From assembly GCA_038209365.1 (NCBI GenBank), contig JBBQXS010000051.1:1-30624 (forward strand): a stretch of 30,624 nt of DNA, read 5' to 3'. Under the pieces are notes generated by a model. The model was given only the letters and a program-made list of their open reading frames with translations. It ran no database searches and was not told where the DNA came from. This stretch comes from DASQHW01 sp038209365. Its GTDB lineage: Bacteria > Actinomycetota > Acidimicrobiia > IMCC26256 > PALSA-610. Below, piece by piece: positions 22,515 through 29,063 of the stretch. Position 1 is the first letter of the stretch. Each line of letters opens with the position of its first letter. Position numbers and translations under genes: made by a program.

Positions 22515-23558
22515 TCAGCGCGTCGTGGTGGTGGCCGCGGTCGGCGGCGCGGTGACCGTCACCGTGTAGGTGGCGTCGGGGAGCTCGACCCACGTCGGGC
22601 CGGGCGCGAGCTTGATCACGGCTCCCTTGGCATCGAGCAGCTTCGCGGGCTTCGCCCGATCAGGTCGCGTCCACGTGCCCGTGATCACCTTGCCGCCGGT
22701 GAACACCTGCAATTTGCCCTGACCGATCAGCTGCGCCTCGGCGCCGAAATTGTGACTGTCACCGCCGACGTAGCTCACCGTCATCACGACCACGTTCTTC
22801 GGCGCGATCGGCACCCCGGAGGCGGTCTCGGGACTGCTGTAGATGAAACGCTTCCACGTCTTCGAGGCCGAATCCCACGTCCAGGTCACGGCGAATGGGC
22901 TGGCGAAACCGACACGCACGGACGACACCGGACCACCGGACGCAGGTGCGCCGGCCTTGCGGTACGCAAACAGCGCCGGCGGCGGCTTTGGCTTGCCGCA
23001 CCGTGCGTACATCTGGTCGACGTGCGCGTACAAGGTGAGCTCTGGTGTCCTGTGACGCGCGCGGTCTCGGAACATGAGCGGGCCCGCGCGTGACTCATCC
23101 AGCTGCACCACCGGTGCGGTGTTGATGCTGTCGATCGCGTACTGGGCGCCACCCGAGTAGGCGAAGACGCCACCGATCGGCGTGACGATGCTTTGATCGG
23201 TCTTGCGCACCGAGCGCACCGAGCCGACGTCATTCGGTGCCTGGGAGTTGAAGATCGCCGCGAGCCGCGTGTAACCACCCTCGACGACTTCCTCGTAGAC
23301 GACGTCGGCCTGCTCGACGCCGTACTTCGGCAGCGACGCGGCGGTGTTGTCGATCTTCACCGTGACGGCACAACGGTTCTTTGCCTCGCCTCGCGGGTCG
23401 GGCCTCCCGGTGAGCGGCCAGACCAGCGGCACGGAGGCCTTCTTGCCGTCCGCCGACGTGGGGTTCTTCGCCTTGCCGCTACCCCCGCACGAGACGAACG
23501 CCAGCGCGGCGAGGGCGACGACGAGCGCGACAACGAGAAACAGGCGATCTCGACGCAT
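22515..23558 (-). CDS. DUF3048 (YerB-like) lipoprotein
   Basis: A 347-residue exported protein of unknown function. From ATG 23558 it has a basic start (MRRDRLF), a hydrophobic helix and a lipobox-like FVSC with Cys24, then a Gly/Ser/Lys linker, so a lipid-anchored surface protein is likely. The DUF3048 segments are clear: VPLVWPLTGRP, RCAVTVKIDNTAASLPKYGVEQADVVYEE, GYTRLAAIFNS, VGSVRSVRKTD and, in the C-terminal half, PKNVVVMTV and TGTWTRPDRAKP. The C-terminus ends in Thr. ATG 23579 is an alternative start; a GGAGGAG lies 12 bases before 23558. The role in Bacillus YerB and relatives is unknown to me. Confidence 0.85.
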   Translation of the reverse strand: MRRDRLFLVVALVVALAALAFVSCGGSGKAKNPTSADGKKASVPLVWPLTGRPDPRGEAKNRCAVTVKIDNTAASLPKYGVEQADVVYEEVVEGGYTRLAAIFNSQAPNDVGSVRSVRKTDQSIVTPIGGVFAYSGGAQYAIDSINTAPVVQLDESRAGPLMFRDRARHRTPELTLYAHVDQMYARCGKPKPPPALFAYRKAGAPASGGPVSSVRVGFASPFAVTWTWDSASKTWKRFIYSSPETASGVPIAPKNVVVMTVSYVGGDSHNFGAEAQLIGQGKLQVFTGGKVITGTWTRPDRAKPAKLLDAKGAVIKLAPGPTWVELPDATYTVTVTAPPTAATTTTR

Positions 23559-23601
23559 CCCTACAGCTTGCTCCTCCATGAGTCCCGCTTGGTGGACCCG
23601 C

Positions 23602-24504
23602 TCACATGGCCTCGAGGGCGCGGATCCTGTCGTCGATCGGCGGATGGGTGTCGAACAGGTGGTTCCACTTGGTGTGGCCCTTGTTCGACTCCTTGTCCAG
23701 CGGCTCCTCGATCCACAGGTGCGCAGTCGCCTTCGACGACGTGTGCACCGACGTGTGGTCGTCCTCGAGCTTCTTGAGCGCCGAGATGAGCCCGGGCGGA
23801 TAACGCGTCATCTGGACGCCCGAGACATCCGCGAGGTACTCCCGCCGCCGGCACACCGAGAACTGCATGAGCGCGGCGATGATCGGAGCGAAGATCAGCA
23901 GCACGAAGCCGACGATCGCGAACACGATACCGAGCGGGTTGTTGCTGTCACTGTTGCGATCCCGTCCGCCCGTCCAGAACATGATCCGCAAGAAGAAGTC
24001 GGACAACAGCGCGATGATCCCGACCATCGTGACCGCGAGGGTCATGACGAGCACGTCGTAGTTCCGGATGTGGCTCAGCTCGTGGGCAAGCACTCCTTCG
24101 AGCTCCACCCGGTTCATCTTCTCCAGGAGTCCGGTAGTCACCGCGACGGCGGCATGCTTCGGGTTGCGGCCCGTAGAGAACGCGTTCGGTGCGGGATCGT
24201 CGACGATGAACAGCCGCGGCTTGGGGAGCCCGCTCGCGATACAGAGGCCTTCGACGATGTTGTGATAGCGGGCGTACTGCACGGGATCGGCCGGCACCGC
24301 ATGCGACATCGCGAGTGCGACCTTGTCGCTGTTGAAATACGAGATCCATGACGAACCGATCACGATGACCGCGACGACGATCAGCCCCACCCACCCGCCC
24401 CGGAGGAAGAAGTTGAACGCGGCGCCGACCGCGAAGAGCAACAGCACGAACAAGAAGATCAAGAACACCGTCTTGCGCTTGTTCGCGGCGATCTGTTGGT
24501 ACAC
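23602..24504 (-). CDS. htpX: HtpX-type membrane M48 zinc metalloprotease
   Basis: A 300-residue membrane protease for quality control of membrane proteins. Two helices at the N-terminus (about 13-34 and 38-55) precede the zinc site HELSH (141-145; His141, Glu142, His145), two more helices, and the third ligand Glu222 in RRREYLAD. FSTGRNPKHAAVAVTTGLL is the M48 substrate-edge segment, and THPPIDDRIRALE ends the protein as in the family. GTG 24504 gives the standard N-terminus (VYQQIAANKRKT) but lacks a clear Shine-Dalgarno. It follows lemA by 14 bases; lemA-htpX pairs are common in bacteria. Confidence 0.95.
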   Translation of the reverse strand: MYQQIAANKRKTVFLIFLFVLLLFAVGAAFNFFLRGGWVGLIVVAVIVIGSSWISYFNSDKVALAMSHAVPADPVQYARYHNIVEGLCIASGLPKPRLFIVDDPAPNAFSTGRNPKHAAVAVTTGLLEKMNRVELEGVLAHELSHIRNYDVLVMTLAVTMVGIIALLSDFFLRIMFWTGGRDRNSDSNNPLGIVFAIVGFVLLIFAPIIAALMQFSVCRRREYLADVSGVQMTRYPPGLISALKKLEDDHTSVHTSSKATAHLWIEEPLDKESNKGHTKWNHLFDTHPPIDDRIRALEAM

Positions 24505-24518
24505 GGATCAACAGCAGA

Positions 24519-25079
24519 TCAGAACTGCACCCGCGGCACTTCGTCCGCGCCTTGCTCGGACTGGAAGAACTGTCGAGGCTGGAAGTTGAACATTCCCGCG
24601 ATCACGTTGCGAGGGAACGTCTGAATCGCGGTGTTGAAGGTCTGCACGCTGTCGTTGTAGAACTGCCGCGCGTACGAGATGCGATCCTCGCTCGAGGTCA
24701 GCTCCTCCTGCAGGCTCAGGAAGTTCTGGTTCGCTTTGAGGTCCGGGTACGCCTCCGAGAGCGCGAACAGCTGGCGCAGCGCACCGGTGAGGACGTTCTC
24801 GGCCTGCGCCTGCTGTTCGGGCCCGGCCTGCTGCTGGGCCTGCACCGCGTTGTTCCGGGCCTGCACGACGGCTTCGAGCGTGCCGCGCTCGTGCGAGGCA
24901 TAGCCCTTGACCGTCTCCACGAGATTCGGGATCAGGTCGTGCCTGCGCTCGAGCTGCACGCCGATCTGCGACCACGCCTGGTCGACGCGATTGCGCCGCT
25001 TGACCAGACCGTTGTACATGACGACGAAGAACAGGACCGCCAAGACGATGATCACGACGATGACGATGATTGCAACCAA
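24519..25079 (-). CDS. lemA: LemA family protein
   Basis: A 186-residue membrane-anchored coiled-coil protein. A single N-terminal helix (VAIIVIVVIIVLAVLFFVVMYN) is followed by the LemA core: YNGLVKRRNRVDQAWSQIGVQL, RRHDLIPNLVETVKGYASHE, YPDLKANQNFLSLQEELTSSEDRISYARQFYND and a final NVIAGMFNFQPRQFF. I place the start at TTG 25079 because GGGAGG stands 7 bases upstream; GTG 25094 would put that Shine-Dalgarno inside the gene and has none of its own. Its molecular function is not established. It lies 42 bases after the IMPase gene, so it may be read from the pgsA operon. Confidence 0.92.
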   Translation of the reverse strand: MVAIIVIVVIIVLAVLFFVVMYNGLVKRRNRVDQAWSQIGVQLERRHDLIPNLVETVKGYASHERGTLEAVVQARNNAVQAQQQAGPEQQAQAENVLTGALRQLFALSEAYPDLKANQNFLSLQEELTSSEDRISYARQFYNDSVQTFNTAIQTFPRNVIAGMFNFQPRQFFQSEQGADEVPRVQF

Positions 25080-25121
25080 CGATTGACCTCCCACAAAGGG
25101 GTAATGGGGGCAGTCTACGGA

Positions 25122-26084
25122 TTACGGCCCGTCCTTCGAGTCACTCGCCGACAGCCATGACGCGAGGCGGCCCATCCCCCGCTCGATCTCGCCCAGCAAT
25201 CGCTCGTGCAGGCCGGGAGACGCGCTCGCGACGACCGCGATGCCGTAGCCGTCGCCCGATCCGACCGCGGGATGCTCGTCGATGGCGCGTCCGTCGGGCC
25301 AGGTCACGACGCCGCCCGCCTCCTGGACGATCAACGCCGCGGCGGCGACGTCGTACGGAAAGTTCGTGCAGACCGCGCCGTCGCCGGCGGCGCGAAACCG
25401 CGGCTCGGTCTCGGGGAACACGTCCACCAGATGGCGACCGACGTCGACGTACGCGTCGAGCTGGCCGGTGACGATCCGTGTCATGTTGAAGGTCGCGGAC
25501 CCGAGGTCGAAGAAGCCGCCGCGCATCGACGAACCGTTGATCAGCTCCTCGAGCACGACGGTCACCGGGATCGCCGGCCGGCCGCGCAGCCCCGCCGTCC
25601 AGAACAGCGCGCCGAGGTCGGTGTTGGTCGACAGCCGGGGCGGGACCCCGGCCACACCCGCGCCGCGCCGGGCGACGAACCGCTGTCCCGACTTGATCTC
25701 GTGCACGACGCCGAGCTGCACGTCGCCCAGCGTCGCGTCGGGTGACGGCGGCACGACCGCGACCGAGACGCAGCACGACTCGAAGCCCGCGGCCGCGGGG
25801 CGCGTGCCGTCGATCGGATCGACGACGAAGATCGCGCGGGGTGAGCCGTAGGCCACGTACCCCCGGTCCTCGGAGTAGTAGGCGATGTCTCCGGCGTCGG
25901 CGCAGCAGGTTGCGAGCACGACCTCTGCGATCTCGTCGATCGCCATCGTGACGTCGCCGCCCGGCGCGACGCCGACCCGCTCGCGCGCGCCCGGATCGCC
26001 CAGCGACGGCACGACGGCCGCGCGTATGCGTGCCGCGACGTCGATCGCGAGCTCGGCGGCCTTGGGGTCGAGCGCGCCGCTCAC
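25122..26084 (-). CDS. Inositol monophosphatase family protein
   Basis: A 320-residue member of the Li-sensitive Mg2+-dependent phosphatase superfamily. Metal ligands are seen in YSEDRG (Glu72) and in DPIDGTRP (Asp89, Asp92). The second motif, normally WDxAAG, is here YDVAAAALIVQEAGG, a mild deviation. The ATGA overlap with pimA, downstream of pgsA and the acyltransferase, suggests a role in inositol or phosphatidylinositol metabolism, for instance dephosphorylating inositol 1-phosphate or phosphatidylinositol phosphate. This is inference; other family members act on FBP, PAP or histidinol phosphate. Confidence 0.86.
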   Translation of the reverse strand: MSGALDPKAAELAIDVAARIRAAVVPSLGDPGARERVGVAPGGDVTMAIDEIAEVVLATCCADAGDIAYYSEDRGYVAYGSPRAIFVVDPIDGTRPAAAGFESCCVSVAVVPPSPDATLGDVQLGVVHEIKSGQRFVARRGAGVAGVPPRLSTNTDLGALFWTAGLRGRPAIPVTVVLEELINGSSMRGGFFDLGSATFNMTRIVTGQLDAYVDVGRHLVDVFPETEPRFRAAGDGAVCTNFPYDVAAAALIVQEAGGVVTWPDGRAIDEHPAVGSGDGYGIAVVASASPGLHERLLGEIERGMGRLASWLSASDSKDGP

Positions 26085-27151
26085 GCGGCGGGAACCATTG
26101 CCCGTTCGTACAGCTCCAGGTAGCGCTCGGCGAGCCGGCGCATCGAGAACTCGGCGGCGCGTTCACTGCCGGACACGGCGAGCCGCTCCCGCAACGCGGG
26201 ATCGTCGAGGAGACGACGAATCGCCTCGCGCAACGCGCCGACGTCGCCCGGCGGCACGAGCAGGGCATCCCGGTCGGCGCGGGCGACGTTCTGGTAGCCC
26301 TCGATGGCCGATGCCACGATCGGGGTGCGCGCGGCCATCGCTTCCAACAAGACGACGCCGAAGGATTCGCCGTTCACCGACGGCGCGCAGAACGCCGTCG
26401 CGCCCCGGAGGCGCGCGTTGCGCTCGTCGTCGGTGACGCTGCCGCACCACACGACATTCGGCACGTGCCGAGCACACAGCTCGTCGGTTTGCGGACCGCC
26501 GCCGAGAACCCACAGCTCCGCATCCCGGGCAATCCCGTCCCAGGCGTCGAGCAGGACCGCGAGTCCCTTGCGCGGCTCGTGCCGCCCGAGGAACAACACT
26601 GCCGGGCGCGTCGACGGCGTCGGATCGACGCTTGCGATTCGCTCGATCTCGATGCCGTTCCACAACACGAGATACTCGTCCCCCCAGTTCTTGATCGCAG
26701 TCGCGCGCGCGGACTCGGAGACGACGACTCGAAACGTCAAGTGCTGCATGACCGAGCGAAACGCAGGGCGGCTCCACTGATGCAAGAGCGCGCCCGCCGC
26801 GTGGAAGGTGCCGACCATCGGGCCGCGATAGCCGAGCAACGTGCTCAGGCACGGGCCCGGCACCGCGGGCTCGTGCAGGTGCACGACGTCCGGCTCCATG
26901 CTCCGCAGGGCCTCGGCGGTGCGGCGAGCGGCGGCGCGGCCCGGCGCGATCGGCGCGATCGAGCCGTTCGATTCCCACTCCACCGTGGGCCCGACGCTGA
27001 TGATCGACGGGTCCGGCGGCGGTCCGTCGCACGGCGCGACGATCCGCACGTCGACGTCCAGCTTGCGCAACTCGCGAGCGAGTCCGAGCACCTGACCTTG
27101 CACGCCTCCGGGCCGTGACATCGAGTAGGGACACGTCATCAGGACCCTCAT
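26081..27151 (-). CDS. pimA: Phosphatidylinositol mannosyltransferase (PimA-like GT4)
   Basis: A 356-residue GT-B glycosyltransferase of family GT4. MTCPYSMSRPGGVQGQV (5-21) is the PimA N-terminal signature with the GG loop. FLGRHEPRKGLAVLLDAW and the EX7E motif with Glu262 and Glu270 (GESFGVVLLEAMAA) bind GDP-mannose. In mycobacteria PimA puts the first mannose on PI at the cytoplasmic face of the membrane. The preceding genes are acyltransferase and phosphatidyltransferase, the same order as M. tuberculosis Rv2612c-Rv2610c, which supports the name. ATG 27151 lies 18 bases after the acyltransferase gene. Confidence 0.9.
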   Translation of the reverse strand: MRVLMTCPYSMSRPGGVQGQVLGLARELRKLDVDVRIVAPCDGPPPDPSIISVGPTVEWESNGSIAPIAPGRAAARRTAEALRSMEPDVVHLHEPAVPGPCLSTLLGYRGPMVGTFHAAGALLHQWSRPAFRSVMQHLTFRVVVSESARATAIKNWGDEYLVLWNGIEIERIASVDPTPSTRPAVLFLGRHEPRKGLAVLLDAWDGIARDAELWVLGGGPQTDELCARHVPNVVWCGSVTDDERNARLRGATAFCAPSVNGESFGVVLLEAMAARTPIVASAIEGYQNVARADRDALLVPPGDVGALREAIRRLLDDPALRERLAVSGSERAAEFSMRRLAERYLELYERAMVPAA

Positions 27152-27169
27152 GGCGACGGCCAGACTTCC

Positions 27170-28042
27170 CTATGCACGGTCACTCGGCCAGTTCGGTTGG
27201 AGCAGGTGCCATTGCTCGGGCGCGGCCCGGATCAGCTCCTCGAACTCGTCGGCAAGGCGCTGGGTGATGAGCGCGATGTCGTCGCGCAGGCGTCCCTGCC
27301 GTTCGGACCGCACCGGCGGCCGCACCACCGTGCGATGCCCGCGTCCCGGCCGGAAGTAGACGGCGACGGGCAAGAGCGCGGCGCCCGTGCGCACCGCGAG
27401 GGTCGCCGGGCCGGCGGGGAGCGTCGTGACCTCACCGAAGAACTTCACGTCGACGCCCTCGCCGCTCAGATTGCGGTCGCACAACAAGCACACGATCCGG
27501 TTGTCGCGCAAGGCGCGCAGCACACGTGTCCCGACATCGGGACCGAGCGGAGCGACCTCGAGACCCATCGAGGCGCGTTGCCGCGCGAACCAATCGAGCA
27601 GCTCCGGAGGCTCGACCGCCTCGACGACCGCCAGCATGTGATGACCCTGCTCGGCCATCCACGCCGCCGCCCATTCCCAGCCACCGAGGTGCGGGAGGGC
27701 AAGGATCACACCGTTGCCGCGGGCGAGCCCTTCGGTGACACGTTCGTAGCCCTCGATGATGAAGTTCGGCACGATCTCCCCGGCGCGCACCTCGGCGGGG
27801 AGCCGCAGCATCTCGAGCCAGTAGCGCCCGTAGAACTCGAAGACCTCGTCGACGACGCTGCGATCGGTCCGACCGGTCACCCGACGCTGGTGACGCGCGG
27901 CCATGCGCCGGTTCTTGCGTTGCGGCCACCCGCCCACCCGGCCGCCGATCCGCCCGACCGCGGGCACCGCCGCCACGGGAATCGCTTCGGCAATCCGCGC
28001 CCCGAGCCGGTACGCGCCCACGGTCACGCTTGGCTTAATCAT
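27170..28042 (-). CDS. PatA-like PIM acyltransferase (lipid A acyltransferase family)
   Basis: A 290-residue member of the HtrB/LpxL-like acyltransferase family. The catalytic HX4E motif is His118-Glu123 in LPHLGGWEWA; the FFG..TTLPAGPATLAVRTGAALLPV segment and the end PEQWHLLQPNWPSD are typical. In mycobacteria PatA acylates the mannose of PIM1/PIM2, and its gene lies between pgsA and pimA, as here. ATG 28042 lies in the end of a 54-bp repeat unit that also supplies GGAG 7 bases upstream. A second copy of that unit follows immediately upstream with its own GGAG and ATG. Confidence 0.9.
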   Translation of the reverse strand: MIKPSVTVGAYRLGARIAEAIPVAAVPAVGRIGGRVGGWPQRKNRRMAARHQRRVTGRTDRSVVDEVFEFYGRYWLEMLRLPAEVRAGEIVPNFIIEGYERVTEGLARGNGVILALPHLGGWEWAAAWMAEQGHHMLAVVEAVEPPELLDWFARQRASMGLEVAPLGPDVGTRVLRALRDNRIVCLLCDRNLSGEGVDVKFFGEVTTLPAGPATLAVRTGAALLPVAVYFRPGRGHRTVVRPPVRSERQGRLRDDIALITQRLADEFEELIRAAPEQWHLLQPNWPSDRA

Positions 28043-28100
28043 GGGTCGACTCCGCGCTCCGCTCCCCTACGGTCGCTTCGCTGTCGTTTCCCGTATTCAT
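28035..28100 (-). CDS. Possible 21-residue leader peptide before the acyltransferase
   Basis: ATG 28100, in the upstream copy of the 54-bp repeat, has GGAG at the same spacing as the acyltransferase start and opens a frame (starting MNTGNDSEATVGERSAES) that ends at a TAA overlapping the acyltransferase start by 8 bases. It could couple or tune translation. It may equally be an accident of the duplication. There is no homology evidence for the peptide. Confidence 0.3.
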   Translation of the reverse strand: MNTGNDSEATVGERSAESTHD

Positions 28101-28150
28101 GGGTCGACTCCGCGCTCCGCTCCCCTACGGTCGCTTCGCTGTCGTTTCCC
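28039..28150. repeat. Tandem 54-bp direct duplication
   Basis: Identical copies at 28039-28092 and 28097-28150 are separated by 4 bases (GTAT). Each copy, read on the minus strand, runs through AGCGAAGCGACCGTAGGGG and GAGCGGAGCGCGGAGTCG to CCATGA, so each ends in a Shine-Dalgarno and start codon. ATGGGTC in the second copy (28099-28105) is answered by GACCCAT at 28161-28167, and CCCCGCAAGGGG lies at 28148-28159, so local hairpins are possible after pgsA. No mutations separate the copies, suggesting recent duplication. Confidence 0.85.
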
Positions 28151-28172
28151 CGCAAGGGGTGACCCATCTGAT

Positions 28173-28880
28173 CTACGGCCGCGACCGGCGCCGTTCGGAC
28201 GGGTGGCGCCGGCGGACGCGCTCGTTGTCGACGCGCCGTGCGGTCCACCACGTACGCAAGGGCGTTGCCGGACGTTCGACCTTGCGGGCATGGGCCGGGC
28301 GCGGCGGCCGCGCTGCTTGCCGGTAGACCCGCACGAAGCGGTGGACGGCCGTCAACGCGGTCAGCACGAGCATGATCCAGAGGACCGGTACCAGGATGTC
28401 GAACGCGAGCGCGACACCGAGGAACACGAAGCGTTCGGCGCGCTCCATCAGGCCGCCACGCGCGTCGAGGCCGAGCGACTCCGCTCGGGCCCGTTCGTAG
28501 GAGACCATCATCGAGCACGCCGCGACCGCGAACGCGAGCACGGGGTAATAGGGCGAGCGGTCGGCGAGGTACCAGGCGACGCCGCCGAACAACAGCGCGT
28601 CGGAGGCCCGGTCCGCGACCGAGTCGAAGAACGCGCCGCGAGGGCTCGCCTGTCCGCTGCCCCGCGCGATCGCGCCGTCGAGCAGGTCTGCGACACCCGA
28701 CACGATGACGCCGACGACGGCCCAGACCAGATGACCGGACGCGATCAGCAGCGCGGTCGCGACCGAGCAGAGCAGCCCGAACACGGTCAGGGCGTCGGCG
28801 GTGACGCCGAGACGGCGCAGTCGGTCGCCGAGCGGTCCGAGACCCTGCTCGACGCCCTTGCGCCAGCGCCGATCGAGCAT
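28173..28880 (-). CDS. pgsA: CDP-alcohol phosphatidyltransferase (PI phosphate synthase type)
   Basis: A 235-residue membrane enzyme. The CDP-alcohol motif is complete: Asp65, Asp68-Gly69, Ala72-Arg73, Gly82, Asp86 and Asp90 in DLLDGAIARGSGQASPRGAF and the following FDSVAD. About six helices follow, then a basic Arg-rich tail. By position, upstream of PatA-like and PimA-like genes, it should be the actinobacterial PI-phosphate synthase (PgsA1) joining CDP-diacylglycerol and inositol 1-phosphate; cardiolipin or PG-phosphate synthesis is the alternative. ATG 28880 has AAGGAG 6 bases upstream. The frame open beyond this start is not supported. It is the first gene of a long minus-strand run. Confidence 0.92.
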   Translation of the reverse strand: MLDRRWRKGVEQGLGPLGDRLRRLGVTADALTVFGLLCSVATALLIASGHLVWAVVGVIVSGVADLLDGAIARGSGQASPRGAFFDSVADRASDALLFGGVAWYLADRSPYYPVLAFAVAACSMMVSYERARAESLGLDARGGLMERAERFVFLGVALAFDILVPVLWIMLVLTALTAVHRFVRVYRQAARPPRPAHARKVERPATPLRTWWTARRVDNERVRRRHPSERRRSRP

Positions 28881-28900
28881 CTGCTGCTCCTTGGTGCCGT

Positions 28901-28927
28901 CGTCCCCGAGAATGCGTCCTCGAGAAT
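28901..28927. repeat. Two 13-bp direct repeats upstream of pgsA
   Basis: CGTCCCCGAGAAT (28901-28913) and CGTCCTCGAGAAT (28915-28927) differ at one base and are 14 bp apart. They lie 21-47 bases upstream of the pgsA ATG, in its likely leader or promoter. A regulator binding site is possible. Confidence 0.5.
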
Positions 28928-28944
28928 CCTGGTCGGGTGGCCAC

Positions 28945-28962
28945 TGCTCGCGTTCGCGAGCA
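28945..28962. promoter_or_regulatory. 18-bp perfect palindrome in the pgsA / EF-G-like divergent region
   Basis: TGCTCGCG-TT-CGCGAGCA lies midway in the 183-base region between two divergent genes. Its length and symmetry fit a dimeric regulator site, but a chance GC-rich palindrome cannot be excluded. Confidence 0.4.
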
Positions 28963-29019
28963 CAGCTCCACGGTACCAAACCGCAATACCGCTCCTGGTG
29001 GTCCCCCAAAGCGTCTTCG

Positions 29020-29025
29020 TACAAT
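29020..29025 (+). promoter_or_regulatory. Candidate -10 box for the EF-G-like gene
   Basis: TACAAT, a strong -10 match, lies 38 bases before TTG 29064, leaving room for a leader with AGGGGG as Shine-Dalgarno at 29051-29056. No clear -35 is seen at 16-18 bases; CTGGTG at 19 bases is the nearest. Confidence 0.45.
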
Positions 29026-29063
29026 CTGCCTTCACGCCTGAAAACAACGCAGGGGGTCGACGG

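Noticed and set aside
28039..28150. A CRISPR-like array
   Set aside because: There are only two 54-bp units with a 4-base gap and no spacer-sized insert, and no cas genes are present.
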